A stretch of 64,000 nucleotides of DNA from Streptomyces marispadix (GTDB lineage Bacteria > Actinomycetota > Actinomycetes > Streptomycetales > Streptomycetaceae). The stretch spans positions 5,756,001-5,820,000 of the forward strand of contig NZ_JAKWJU010000002.1 of the NCBI RefSeq assembly GCF_022524345.1, in the 5' to 3' direction. Below, one piece after another: positions 1 through 8,894 of the stretch. Position numbers and translations under genes: made by a program. The notes beneath the pieces are model-generated. The model saw only the letters and a list, made by a program, of their open reading frames with translations, was not told the DNA's origin and ran no database searches. Position 1 is the stretch's first letter. Each line of letters starts with the position of its first letter.

Positions 1-822
1 GAGCGCGGACGCAGCGACGTCTACGCCCTGCTGATCGAACCGTTCAGCGCGTCCACGATCCGCTGGTGCTCCGAGGAATTCCTGCGTGAGCTGCGCGAGT
101 TGTGCACCGCCGAGGACATCGTCCTGATCTTCGACGAGATCTACACCGGCTGGGGCAAGACCGGCAGCATGTTCCACTTCTCCCGGTACGAGGGCCTGGT
201 GCCGGACGTGGTGACGACCTCCAAGTCGTTCGGCGGCGGCAAGTCCTCCGTCTCCGCGTACGTGGCACGCGAACCGGTCTTCCGCAAGGCCTACGACAAC
301 ATGGCCGACGCCATGATGCAGAGCACGAGTACGACGTACTACGGCTTCGGCGAGGAGACCGCGACCGCCATCGAGGCCGTCGCCGTAGCGGTAGAGGACG
401 ACTACCCGGCACGCGCCCGCGCGCTGGAGGCCGTGCTCCGCCCGGGACTGGAGCGGCTCCGCGAGCGGTACCCGCAGCTGATCTCAGAAGTACGCGGCGC
501 CGGCGCGCTGTTCGGGGTCTTCCTCGCCGGCGGCCCCAAGGTGCTGGACCTCATCGGCAAGCTGCCGGCGGGCGATCTGGCCAAGGACCCGCTGATCCGT
601 ACGAAGATCGTCACCGCCGCGGTGATCCACACCCTGTACCGCAAGCACGACGTGTACACCTACAACACCCTCAACGGCCGGAGCCCGCTGGTCGTGAGCC
701 CGCCGCTGGTGGCGGAACCGGAGGACGCCGAGCGGTTCCTCAAGGCCCTGGACGCGACGCTCGGCGAGGGCATGAACCGGCTCCTCGCCCGCTTCGTACG
801 CGAGCGGGTGAGCTCGTGGTGA
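1..822 (+). CDS. Class III PLP-dependent aminotransferase, 5' truncated by window edge
   Basis: The reading frame is open from base 1, so the true start lies to the left; about 273 C-terminal residues are visible. The fold is an aspartate aminotransferase superfamily class III enzyme, which moves an amino group using pyridoxal phosphate. The cofactor-ring Asp is seen in FDEIYTGWG, and the Schiff-base Lys is expected in VVTTSKSFGGGKSS, giving the usual D...K order and spacing. The substrate cannot be read from the sequence; the family includes GABA, ornithine and sugar aminotransferases. The stop overlaps the next start (GTGA at 819-822), so it is translationally coupled to the epimerase gene. 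That suggests it aminates a sugar or lipid head group made by this cluster, which is inference. Confidence 0.85.
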   Translation, partial: ERGRSDVYALLIEPFSASTIRWCSEEFLRELRELCTAEDIVLIFDEIYTGWGKTGSMFHFSRYEGLVPDVVTTSKSFGGGKSSVSAYVAREPVFRKAYDNMADAMMQSTSTTYYGFGEETATAIEAVAVAVEDDYPARARALEAVLRPGLERLRERYPQLISEVRGAGALFGVFLAGGPKVLDLIGKLPAGDLAKDPLIRTKIVTAAVIHTLYRKHDVYTYNTLNGRSPLVVSPPLVAEPEDAERFLKALDATLGEGMNRLLARFVRERVSSW

Positions 823-1928
823 AGGACACGGACGGCCCCGACAGACCGCCGTCGCCGGAGAGTTCGGACCTCCCCGGCCTGCCCGTCCATGTCGCCGTGA
901 CCGGCGCGGCCGGTGTGCTCGGCGGCCGTCTCGTGGACCGGCTGCTGGAATCGGGCGCCCAGCTCCGCGCGTTCGACCTGCGGGAGGTGCCCGCGAAACC
1001 CGGACTGAAGACGTTCACCGGCGACATCCGTGATCCGCGGGCGCTCGCCGAGGCGTTCGAGGGCGCAGACGCCGTCGTGCACTGCGCCTCTGCGCTGCCC
1101 AGCTACCCCGAGGCCGACATCCGGTCGATCGTCGTCGACGGCACCACCACGGTGCTGGAGGCGGCCCGTGCCGCGGCGGTGCCGCGGGTGGTGCACGTCT
1201 CCTCCACCGCCGTGTACGGGCTGCCGAAGCTGGTGCCGACGCCCGAGGAGCACCCGCGCGAGCCCGTCGACCCGTACAGCCGCGCGAAGGCGGCGGCGGA
1301 GGAGGTGGCCGAGCGCTTCCGGGCGGACGGGATGTGCCTGGCGGTGATCCGGCCGAAGACCTTCGTGGGGCCGGGCCGGATGGGCCTGTTCGACATGCTC
1401 TTCCAATGGGCCGAGGAGGGCCGGCACTTCCCCGTGCTCGGGAAGGGCGACGTCCGTATCCAGATGCTCGGACTCGACGACCTCGTCGACGCGCTGCTGG
1501 AGGTGCTGCGCGCCCCGGACGACGTGGCCTGCGACACGTACAACATCGCCGCCGCCGAATTCGGCACGCTGCGCGAGGACTTCCAGTGCGTGCTGGACGC
1601 GGCCGGGCACGGCCGCCGTGTGGTGCCGCTGCCCGCGGGCCCGGCGGTCGCCGTGCTGCGCACGCTGGAGCGGACGAGGATGTCCCCCGTGTACGGCCGG
1701 CTGGTCTCCAAACTGCTCGCCGACTCGTACGTCAGCGTCGACAAGGTCCGCGACAAGCTCGGTTTCCGTCCGCGACTGTCCAATCAGGACGCCGTGCTCC
1801 GTACCTACGACTGGTGGCGCACGCAGCGCGCGGCGGCCGCGGACGCCTCGGCGGGCAAGAGCGCCGGACGGACCAGTACGGACCCGTGGAAGCAGGGCGT
1901 GCTCGGACTAGTGAAGGTGTTCTTCTGA
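819..1928 (+). CDS. NAD(P)-dependent epimerase/dehydratase (extended SDR)
   Basis: This 369-residue protein starts at a GTG that overlaps the previous stop by four bases. An N-terminal Rossmann fold is shown by VAVTGAAGVLGGRLVDRLL near residues 27-45. The acidic FDLRE after strand 2 hints at NAD rather than NADP. The catalytic set is complete: SSTAVYG supplies the Ser and YSRAK the Tyr and Lys. The C-terminal half carries RPKTFVGPGR and other substrate-lobe features of sugar epimerases and NSDHL-like enzymes. The last about 25 residues are low-complexity. It probably oxidises, epimerises or dehydrates an activated or lipid-linked sugar. The gene ends in TGATG, overlapping the downstream phosphatase-fold gene. 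Confidence 0.85.
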   Translation: MKDTDGPDRPPSPESSDLPGLPVHVAVTGAAGVLGGRLVDRLLESGAQLRAFDLREVPAKPGLKTFTGDIRDPRALAEAFEGADAVVHCASALPSYPEADIRSIVVDGTTTVLEAARAAAVPRVVHVSSTAVYGLPKLVPTPEEHPREPVDPYSRAKAAAEEVAERFRADGMCLAVIRPKTFVGPGRMGLFDMLFQWAEEGRHFPVLGKGDVRIQMLGLDDLVDALLEVLRAPDDVACDTYNIAAAEFGTLREDFQCVLDAAGHGRRVVPLPAGPAVAVLRTLERTRMSPVYGRLVSKLLADSYVSVDKVRDKLGFRPRLSNQDAVLRTYDWWRTQRAAAADASAGKSAGRTSTDPWKQGVLGLVKVFF

Positions 1929-3250
1929 TGGCCGCTTCGGACGCACCGGGCGGCGACTCGTCCGCACGCACGGCCGACAGGGCCACGCAGCGGGACACCG
2001 CACCGGAGCCGGCACAGAACTCGGAGCCGGCACAGGACACGGAACAGGAGCCGGAGTCGGCGGAGGAGCCGGCACAGGAACCGGAATCGGCGGGGGAGCG
2101 GGGCTCGGGGCCGGCCGGTGAGGAACCGGCCGCCCGCCGCTGGTGCTGGGGAACGCGACTGCTGGTGGCGGGCACGGCGCTCTGGGCGGCCTTCCTCGTC
2201 CTGCACATCACGCTCACCGGCCGCTGGCGGCCATGGCTCGTCGTCGAGATCGTCCCGCCGCTGACCGCGGTGGTAGTGCCTCTGCTGCTGCTCGTAGTCG
2301 TACCGTTCGCGGCGCCGGTGCGCCGCTGGCTCTCCGCGGTCCTGGTGCTCCTGCTGCTGGCCGGGGCGCATCTCGCCGGCTTCGGATGGACGGGCACCAC
2401 CTCGGACAGCGCCCGTGGCGCGGAGGTCAAGGTCTTCGCCTGGTCCACGGACTACTGGCAGATGGCGGCCGGCGACAAGGACGCCTTCTACGACTTCCTG
2501 CGCCGCCAGGACGCCGACGTGTACCTCCTGCACGAATACCTCAACTGGAACTACTCGAACAGGGACGAGCAGCAGATATGCACCAGTCCCGTCCGCATCG
2601 ACGACACGGCCCGGCTGCGCAGGGAGTTCCCCGGCTACCGGCTGCTAGTGCAGGGCGAGTTGCTCACTCTGACGCGGTTGCCCGTCGTCGCGGCGCCCGA
2701 TCAGCGCGTCCCGGCCAAGGGTGAGGACTGGTACTGGAAGGGGTCGAAGTCCCAGCGCACCGATATTCGCGCGGGCGGGCGCACGGTCTCCTTCTACAAC
2801 GTGCATCTGCCGATCCGCTTCCGGCCCTGCGACATCCGCTACGGGTGGGGCCGGTTCCGCCAAGCCTCCAAGGCCCAGGAGGACTGGTGGATCAGGGAGC
2901 TGCGCAGGCTGCGCGCGGATCTGCGCAGCAACTCCCACCCGGCCGTGGTGGCCGGGGACTTCAACGCGGCCTGGATGGATCGCTACCCGCTCGGAGCGGG
3001 CACGCGGCCCCACAGCCCGGGCGGCTCCCTGCTTCCCGCCCGCACCTGGCCCGCCTGCGAAGGCACCTGCTCACTGCCCCAGTCGTGGCGCGTGCTGCCC
3101 CAACTGTGGCGTTTCGACTGGCTGTTCACCAGCGGCGACCTGGCGGTCTCCAGCTACCGGCTCCGCGGCGGCGAGGCCCTCTCGGACCATGCGGCTCAGA
3201 AGATCCGCCTGGTCGTCCCGCGCAAGGAGTCGTCCGCGCACGCCCGATGA
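1928..3250 (+). CDS. Membrane-anchored endonuclease/exonuclease/phosphatase-family protein
   Basis: The 440-residue protein begins at the ATG that overlaps the epimerase stop. Residues 1-70 are an acidic, repetitive Glu/Pro/Ala-rich tail, likely cytoplasmic. Three hydrophobic segments follow (about residues 76-95, 102-122 and 128-150). The C-terminal 280 residues form an EEP-fold domain, expected outside the membrane. Catalytic motifs visible are HEYLNWN (early metal-ligand region), FYNVHLP, VVAGDFNAAW (Asp-Asn pair) and the terminal LSDHAAQ (Asp-His). Members hydrolyse phosphodiesters or phosphomonoesters of lipids, sugars or nucleic acids. Next to a UbiA phosphoribosyltransferase homologue, a lipid-linked sugar phosphatase role is attractive but inferred. 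Two Cys in ICTSP and RPCDIR could form a disulfide. Confidence 0.82.
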   Translation: MAASDAPGGDSSARTADRATQRDTAPEPAQNSEPAQDTEQEPESAEEPAQEPESAGERGSGPAGEEPAARRWCWGTRLLVAGTALWAAFLVLHITLTGRWRPWLVVEIVPPLTAVVVPLLLLVVVPFAAPVRRWLSAVLVLLLLAGAHLAGFGWTGTTSDSARGAEVKVFAWSTDYWQMAAGDKDAFYDFLRRQDADVYLLHEYLNWNYSNRDEQQICTSPVRIDDTARLRREFPGYRLLVQGELLTLTRLPVVAAPDQRVPAKGEDWYWKGSKSQRTDIRAGGRTVSFYNVHLPIRFRPCDIRYGWGRFRQASKAQEDWWIRELRRLRADLRSNSHPAVVAGDFNAAWMDRYPLGAGTRPHSPGGSLLPARTWPACEGTCSLPQSWRVLPQLWRFDWLFTSGDLAVSSYRLRGGEALSDHAAQKIRLVVPRKESSAHAR

Positions 3251-3316
3251 CGTCCCGTACCGGGACCGCATCGCACCACTCCCGCGCCACATCCCATGAC
3301 CAAGGAAGGGAACACC

Positions 3317-4453
3317 GTGCTGCAACCTGACAGATTCGACGTGACGGTGATGCTCGACTACTACACGCCGTACGTCAGCGGACTGACGGAGGCGGCACGG
3401 CTGACCGCGGAAGGGCTCGCCGCGCGCGGCTGGAAGGTCGCGGTCGTCTGCTACCAGCACGACCCCGAACTCGCCCGGCACGAGGTCGTCAACGGCGTCC
3501 ACGTCTTCCGGGCGCCCGTGCTCGCGCGGATCAGCCGGGGCTTCATCAGTCCCCAACTCCCGTTGCTGGCAGGGCGGCTCGCGGCGCGCTCCGACATCCT
3601 GCACATGCATCTGCCCAACCCCGAGGCCGGGTTCGTCGCCGCGCTCAGGCGCCGGGCCCGGCTGGTCGTGACGTACCACATCGACGTCTTCCTGCCCGAC
3701 AACCCGGTGAACCGCTTCGGGATGTGGGCCGTCGACCAGAGCTGCAAGTCGGCCGTACGCAAGGCGGACCTGGTCATCACCAACAGCGAGGACCAAGCGC
3801 ACGGTTCGCGCATCTGGCCGACGATCCGGCACCGCCGACTGGCCCCGATATCCTCCCCGTGCGTGGACCGCACCGGCGGTACGCCCAGCATGCGGGACGG
3901 CGACGGGCTGCACGTCGGCTTCATGGGCCGGATCACCGTGGACAAGGGCATCGAGTACCTCATCCGCGCCTTCCGCTCCCACGACGACCCCGACGCGCGG
4001 CTGCTGATCGCGGGCGACTACGCGACCGTCGCGGGCGGCAGCAACATCGACCAGCTCCGGGCCGAGGCCGGCGACGACTCGCGCGTCCGCTTCACGGGGC
4101 TGCTGCGCGGCGAGGCCGTACGGGACTTCTACGCCTCGATCGACGTGTTCGCGCTGCCCTCGATCTCGGAGTCGTTCGGCATCGTCCAGGTCGAGGCGAT
4201 GATGGCGGGAATCCCGCCGGTGAGCACCGAACTTCCCGGCTCCCGCTACCCGGTGGCGGCCACCGGCTTCGGCCGGCTCGTACCGCCGCGCGACCCGGAC
4301 GCCCTGCGCGAGGCGATCGTGGAGCTGGCCCGGATGCCGGCCGAGGACCGGGAGGCCGGACGGGAGGCGGCGACGAAGCTCTTCGGCGGCGACGCTTTCC
4401 TCGACGCGCACGAAGAGGCGTTCCGCCAGCTCCTGAGCGGCAGCCGGTCGTGA
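3317..4453 (+). CDS. Glycosyltransferase family 4
   Basis: The GTG at 3317 is chosen because AAGGAAGGG lies just upstream (3302-3310). The in-frame ATG at 3296 has no ribosome binding site. The 378-residue protein has the GT-B layout of GT4 enzymes. The N-terminal domain shows the YYTPYVSGLTEAAR acceptor loop and ILHMHLPNP. The C-terminal domain shows VGFMGRITVDKGIEYLIRAF and the retaining E-x7-E motif as SESFGIVQVE. No signal peptide or membrane span is seen, so it acts on the cytoplasmic face with a nucleotide-sugar donor. It is 66 bases after the phosphatase-fold gene and overlaps the UbiA gene by four bases, so it belongs to the same operon. Confidence 0.88.
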   Translation: MLQPDRFDVTVMLDYYTPYVSGLTEAARLTAEGLAARGWKVAVVCYQHDPELARHEVVNGVHVFRAPVLARISRGFISPQLPLLAGRLAARSDILHMHLPNPEAGFVAALRRRARLVVTYHIDVFLPDNPVNRFGMWAVDQSCKSAVRKADLVITNSEDQAHGSRIWPTIRHRRLAPISSPCVDRTGGTPSMRDGDGLHVGFMGRITVDKGIEYLIRAFRSHDDPDARLLIAGDYATVAGGSNIDQLRAEAGDDSRVRFTGLLRGEAVRDFYASIDVFALPSISESFGIVQVEAMMAGIPPVSTELPGSRYPVAATGFGRLVPPRDPDALREAIVELARMPAEDREAGREAATKLFGGDAFLDAHEEAFRQLLSGSRS

Positions 4454-5502
4454 AGCGGCCCGGCGGCGGGGACACCATGGGAGAGCGGCGCGGGCCGGCC
4501 GCGGCCGCCGTGCCCGGTCAGCGGCAGGTCGTCGTGCCGGCCATGGCGCTGGTCCCGGATTCCGTCCGCTCCGGGAGCGCTGCGCACGGTCTGTCGGAGG
4601 ACGGCCCGTCCCTCGCCGCGGCACCCCGGACGCGAATACCCGCGGCGCTGGTGCTCTTGCGCCCCCGCCAGTGGGTGAAGAACGTCTTCGTGCTCATCGC
4701 GCCGCTCGCGGTGGATCCGGCGGCGGTCCTCCGGCATCTGACCTGGGCGCTGGCGACGGTCGTCACGTTCACGGCGGCGTCGGCGGCGGTCTACGTCATC
4801 AACGACTGGCTCGACCGGGAGCAGGACCGGCTGCACCCCCTCAAGCGGCACCGCCCGCTTGCCTCCGGGAAGGTCGGACCGCTGGGCGCGCTGCTGCTGG
4901 GCGCGGGCTGTCTGGCGACGCTGGCGGCCACCGGAGCGCTGCTGCCCCTGCCCGTGCAGGCCGCCGTCGGCGGGTACGCGGTGCTCAACCTGGCGTATTG
5001 CCTGATGCTGAAGCACTATCCGCTGGTCGACGTCAGCATCGTCGCCGCCGGGTTCGTGCTGCGGGCCGTCGCGGGCTGCCTGGTGGTGGCGGCGCCGTTC
5101 AACCCCGCCCTGATCATCTGCGTGTACTGCACCTGTCTGCTGATGTCGCTCGGCAAGCGGCGGCACGAACTGGAGACGGCGGCCCTCCGGGGGCAGGCGG
5201 CGGCGCAGCGGCCCGCCCTCTCCGGCTACTCGGTCCCGCTGCTCGACCAGCTCATGGCCGTGCTGCTGGCGGCCACGCTGATCAGCTACGAACTGTTCGT
5301 CCTCTCCGCGCCGCAACCGCACAGCTCCGTACTGGCCGTCGTCACCGTGCCGTTCGCCGTCTTCGCCCTGTGCCGATACGCGCAGCTGCTGGCGGTGGAC
5401 CGCAGCGGCGGCGAACCCGGTCAGGACGTGCTCACGGACGTGCCGCTCCTGATCAACGCCGTGCTCTGGCTGGCCTGTCTGACCGTCGGCCGAGTTCTGT
5501 GA
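4450..5502 (+). CDS. UbiA-family polyprenyltransferase, decaprenyl-phosphate phosphoribosyltransferase-like
   Basis: An integral membrane protein of about 350 residues. The GTG at 4450 overlaps the GT stop; an alternative ATG is at 4477. Family hallmarks are LLRPRQWVKNVFVLIAPL at the first helix, the first Asp-rich motif YVINDWLDREQDRLHP, KRHRPLASGK, and HYPLVDVSIVAAGFVLRAVAG for the second motif. LLMSLGKRRHEL and SGYSVPLLDQL follow. These fit the DPPR synthase branch (Rv3806c-like), which moves 5-phosphoribose from PRPP to polyprenyl phosphate, rather than quinone or haem prenyltransferases. About eight or nine membrane helices are expected. Streptomyces walls lack arabinogalactan, so the product here is probably a different lipid-linked pentose. 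Subfamily is from motif recognition only. Confidence 0.82.
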   Translation: MKRPGGGDTMGERRGPAAAAVPGQRQVVVPAMALVPDSVRSGSAAHGLSEDGPSLAAAPRTRIPAALVLLRPRQWVKNVFVLIAPLAVDPAAVLRHLTWALATVVTFTAASAAVYVINDWLDREQDRLHPLKRHRPLASGKVGPLGALLLGAGCLATLAATGALLPLPVQAAVGGYAVLNLAYCLMLKHYPLVDVSIVAAGFVLRAVAGCLVVAAPFNPALIICVYCTCLLMSLGKRRHELETAALRGQAAAQRPALSGYSVPLLDQLMAVLLAATLISYELFVLSAPQPHSSVLAVVTVPFAVFALCRYAQLLAVDRSGGEPGQDVLTDVPLLINAVLWLACLTVGRVL

Positions 5503-5756
5503 GCACACCGACTCGGTCCGGGCCCGCACGCATACCCGATCCTTCAGCGCGACCCGGCAACCGTACGGCGGACCGGCGCCTGCGGGCAGTGGCCTGACCG
5601 GCCCTCAGCGGTGCGTGTCCCCCAAGCCGATCAGACGTCCTCGGCCCGGCGGAGCCGGCGGAACTAGTGCGGGCCGTCGAACGGCTCACGCCACCAGCCG
5701 TGCACCCAGTGCGGCCGAGACGTCACAACCCCACCCGTGAGGGCTGCAAAGAGAGG

Positions 5757-7131
5757 ATGGTCGACTTGAGTCGCCCAAGCCCGTCGAGTCACCCAACCCC
5801 GGGCCTCGGCACCGCCCCACCACGCTCCCCGCTGCGCCGGGTGGTGGTGGTCTGCCACCAGTACCCGCCCTGGACCGTGGGCGGCCTGGCGGAGTACGCG
5901 CAGCGGTTCGTCCAGTGCGTCCGACGGGAGCGCGACGACGTGCCACTGACGCTGTACACCCTGAACTGCCCGGAGAACCTCCCCCGTCGGGAGCGGAACG
6001 GCTCCGTGACGATCCGGCGGCCCTGGCTGCCGCGCTGGCTCAAGCGGCGCATCGTGGCGCCGAAGAACCATCTGGCGCCCAGCGGCCGGGCCCTGTTCGC
6101 GCTCTCCCTGCTCGCGTTCAATCTGGCGACACTGCCCACGCTCGTGCGAGCCCATGCGGCCGGGCACGGTGGTGGCCGTGCACGACTGGCAGAGTGCCGT
6201 CGCCGGAATTCTCGCGGCCACCGTGCTACGGCTGCCCGTGGTCTATCACGTCCACAACACCGAGATGACCATGGCCGAGCAGCCCGATGTGACCGATCCC
6301 TTCCGGCTGATCGAGATCAATCAGCGGCTGCTCGCCAGAGTCGCGGCCCGGGTCGTCGTGCCCACCCCGGAGCTGGGGCGACTGGCCGTCGCGCACGGCT
6401 GGCGGGCGGACCGCATCGACGTCGTCCCGCACGGCTGCGAGACCGGCGCCGTCCCGGCCGACGGGGACGCCGACGACGCGGAGCTCGACCACGAGCGGGA
6501 GCAGGCGCGAAGCGGGCTCCGTGCGGAACTCGGGCTTCCCCCCGACGCTCCGTTGTTGGTCTTCGCCGGCCGGCTCAGCTCGGTCAAAGGCGTGCCCACG
6601 CTGCTGCACGCCCTGCCCGCGATCGCCCGGAGCCACCCCGGCGTTCAGTTGGTGATGCTCGGCGTGGGCCTCGCCGGCACGGACCAGGACGCGGCGACGG
6701 ACCGGCTGGTCACCGAGCTCGGCATCGGGGACCGGACGCACGTCTACCACCGCTATCTGCCCCAGGAGGAGGTGCGGCGCCACTATCTCGCCGCCGACGC
6801 CTGCGTTTTCCCCTCCCGTTACGAGCCGTTCGGGCTTGTCTCGGTCGAGGCGATGGCCCTGGCGGCCCCGGTGGTGCTCGGCTCCGGCTTCTCCGCGCTG
6901 ATCTCCGAGGACGAGGGCCAGGGCGGTCCAGCGGCGCTGCGGATGCGCGGCGACACCCCCGACGAACTGGCCGCGCTCGTCTGCCAGTTGCTGGAGGACC
7001 CCGCCGCAGCCGCACGGCTGGCCGCCCGCGGCCGGGCCCACGCCCGTCAGAACTTCCGATGGCCGGACACCATCACCCGCACTCTCGGCCTGTACGAGAG
7101 CGTGACGCGCCGGGAGCCCAGCCGTGGATGA
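5757..7131 (+). pseudogene. Glycosyltransferase family 4, split by a one-base frameshift
   Basis: The N-terminal part is read from ATG 5757 (GAGAGG adjacent; TTG 5766 is an alternative) in one frame, with RVVVVCHQYPPWTVGGLAEYAQ, up to LPTLVRA near 6152. The homology then continues in the next frame from 6154, MRPGTVVAVHDWQSAVAG, to 7131. Removing one C from the CCC at 6151-6153 restores a single protein of about 457 residues. The C-terminal half has VFAGRLSSVKGVPTLLHAL and the retaining motif SRYEPFGLVSVEAMAL. It is either a real frameshift mutation or a sequencing/assembly error. If intact it would be the second GT4 of the envelope cluster. The downstream membrane gene overlaps its end by eight bases. 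Confidence 0.82.
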
Positions 7132-8095
7132 CACCAGCCGCCGCGGGCGGCGGCCACGCTGGCGGCTGCTGGCCGGCTGGGCACTGGCCTGCGTCATCGT
7201 CGCCGGGCTCGCGATGGCTCTCCGCGGACAGGACTGGTCGGCCACGCGCCCCATGCTGACCCTCCAGGCGCTGCCCTTTCTGCTGATCTCCTGCGTGGTC
7301 AACGTGGCGGCACTGCTGTGCGCCATGATGTCCTGGCGCAGCGTCCTGGCCGATCTCGGGCATCCTCTGCCTCGCCGCACAGCGGCCGGTGTCTACTTCG
7401 TCGGGATGAGCGCCAAATACGCGCCCGGGGCGCTCTGGGTGGTTCTCACCCATGCGCGGCTTGCCCGGAGTGTCGGTGTCGGAGCGCTGGTCACCGTCGC
7501 TGTCTGGCTGCTCAACATTCCGATCGTGCTGCTGACCGGGATGGTCGTCGGGAGCCTGGCCGCGCCCCCGATGCTCGGCGACTGGAGCTGGCTGCTGCTG
7601 CTCCCGGCCGCGTCGCTGGCCTTCGTGCTGGCGCGGCCGTCGCTGGTGGGCCGGGCCGCGCAGGCGGGCGCCCGCCTGCTGCGCCGGGAACTGACCACAT
7701 CCGGCTCGGGACAGCAGATCCGCGCGGCCGTCGGCTGGCAGGTCGCCTGCCGTCTGGTCTCCGGTCTCCATCTGTGGCTGCTCACGCTCGCCATGGGCGC
7801 GCCCGTGGGACAGTCCCTGGTGGTCAGCATCGGAGCCTTCGCGCTGGCCACGGGGCTCAGCTCGGTCGTCGTGGTATTGCCCGACGGCGCCCTGATCCGG
7901 GAGATGGTCCTGATCGGGACGCTCTCCCAGGTGCTGCCCGTCACCGCGGCCACAGCCGTGGCCGTGGCCAGCCGCGCTGTCTGCCTGCTGACGGATCTAC
8001 TGGTCAGCGGCGCGTGCGCGCTGACCATGGTGTCCCGACGCTGGCGCCCCGAAGCCATCGCGGACGGTGCCGCCGAGCTTCCCCGCTCGGGGTGA
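7124..8095 (+). CDS. UPF0104 / lysylphosphatidylglycerol synthase TM-domain-like membrane protein
   Basis: A 323-residue multi-pass protein starting at GTG 7124, inside the end of the upstream glycosyltransferase. After a short basic N-terminus (residues 3-13) there are about eight hydrophobic helices. Seen are WALACVIVAGLAMAL, LPFLLISCVVNVAALL, the polar FVGMSAKYAPGALWVVLTHAR segment typical of this superfamily, LVTVAVWLLNIPIVLLTGMV, and C-terminal helices with SSVVVVLPDGALIREMVL. Members resemble the flippase part of MprF and AglD-type membrane proteins often found with glycosyltransferases. It lacks the soluble MprF aminoacyl-transferase domain. A role in flipping or supporting synthesis of the cluster's lipid-linked glycan is inferred from context. 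Confidence 0.78.
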   Translation: MDDTSRRGRRPRWRLLAGWALACVIVAGLAMALRGQDWSATRPMLTLQALPFLLISCVVNVAALLCAMMSWRSVLADLGHPLPRRTAAGVYFVGMSAKYAPGALWVVLTHARLARSVGVGALVTVAVWLLNIPIVLLTGMVVGSLAAPPMLGDWSWLLLLPAASLAFVLARPSLVGRAAQAGARLLRRELTTSGSGQQIRAAVGWQVACRLVSGLHLWLLTLAMGAPVGQSLVVSIGAFALATGLSSVVVVLPDGALIREMVLIGTLSQVLPVTAATAVAVASRAVCLLTDLLVSGACALTMVSRRWRPEAIADGAAELPRSG

Positions 8096-8690
8096 CGCAG
8101 GACGGCGGGCACGTATTCGCCGGCCGCCTGGGCGCGGGGAGCAGGGCCCCTGAGGAGCAGGCCGCCCCCTCCACCGTGTGCACCTGGCTGAGACCGTTCC
8201 TGCTGGCAGAACATCCGCCAACTCAAGGCTGTCTCCTGCGAGTTACGCGCCTGTGGGCCGCAGAGGGCGGGCCCGCCGGCCTGGCGGGCCTGTCTCCGGT
8301 ATCGCCGAGGAGATGACCGGCGACTCGGCGAGCGGCATCGATGTGGGGGTGCGCGCCAATCGTGCTGAATCCTGGGGCGGTTGTCCTGCTCCCGGCTGCG
8401 GGGCGGCGTGAGGGAGTATCCACACCCAGGACGGCATGGGCCGGAGCGGGGGCCGACCGCTGGCGCAGTCGGCGGTCTTGCAGGCGCAGGGCGGTGGGGG
8501 CGCAGGATGGGCGGCGTGGGGGCGCACTTGGCCGCTGCCGGAGTCGGCCTCATGGCTGTCGAGGAGATGGCGGAGGTGCTCCGCAGTGCGATCAACGGCT
8601 GTTCAGCGGGTGTTGGTGGCGTAGGTAAGGTCCAGCGACCCGCGGCGGCGGGCCGAATCCGAGGCGCCGCCGCGGGCAGTCGGTGATCGA
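8096..8690. other. Non-coding or unassigned stretch between envelope cluster and sugar-binding gene
   Basis: About 600 bases without a gene I can support. Several short ORFs exist, for example a forward frame ending at 8686 that contains GLMAVEEMAEVLRSAINGC. None has a convincing ribosome binding site, known motif or consistent codon bias. The CCCC-GCTC-GGGG hairpin at 8083-8094, at the very end of the upstream gene, may help end transcription. The stretch reads like decayed coding sequence between two unrelated loci. Confidence 0.3.
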
Positions 8691-8693
8691 GAC

Positions 8694-8894
8694 TCAGCGC
8701 GGCGGATGCCGCAGTGCGGGCTCCGCGTGGCGCGGCGGCTCCAGCCGATCGGCCAACGAGCGCAGCGAACGCGCCAGCGCTCGCCGTAAGAGGCGCGGTC
8801 CGCGGGGTGCTTCGTCAGCTACGGGCGCGTTCGGCAATGCAGAATCCGCCTCGTGCATCGCATTCACGATCATGGGGCCTTCGATGGGGATCAT
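8694..8894 (-). CDS. Small ORF of unknown function, TTA-containing, ATGA-coupled
   Basis: A 66-residue ORF that I do not recognise. Support comes from translation signals: GGAGGAG lies five bases before its ATG, and that ATG overlaps the stop of the preceding small ORF (ATGA, 8891-8894). It begins MIPIEGPMIVNAMHEADSAL and ends in an Arg/Pro-rich tail. Codon 36 (8787-8789) is TTA, the leucine codon read by bldA tRNA in Streptomyces, also present twice in the nearby LacI gene. It may be a genuine small protein of the 9045-10328 operon or a fragment of a decayed gene. Confidence 0.38.
   Translation of the reverse strand: MIPIEGPMIVNAMHEADSALPNAPVADEAPRGPRLLRRALARSLRSLADRLEPPRHAEPALRHPPR

Noticed and set aside
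102..818. Upstream extension of the epimerase frame
   Set aside because: It overlaps the aminotransferase in another frame and is Arg-rich and non-homologous; the epimerase starts at GTG 819.
8083..8094. CCCC-GCTC-GGGG hairpin as terminator
   Set aside because: The stem is only four bases and lies within the coding end of the membrane protein, so it is weak evidence on its own.
8381..8686. A 101-residue plus-strand ORF
   Set aside because: No ribosome binding site, no known motif, Gly-rich composition and overlap with other equally weak frames.
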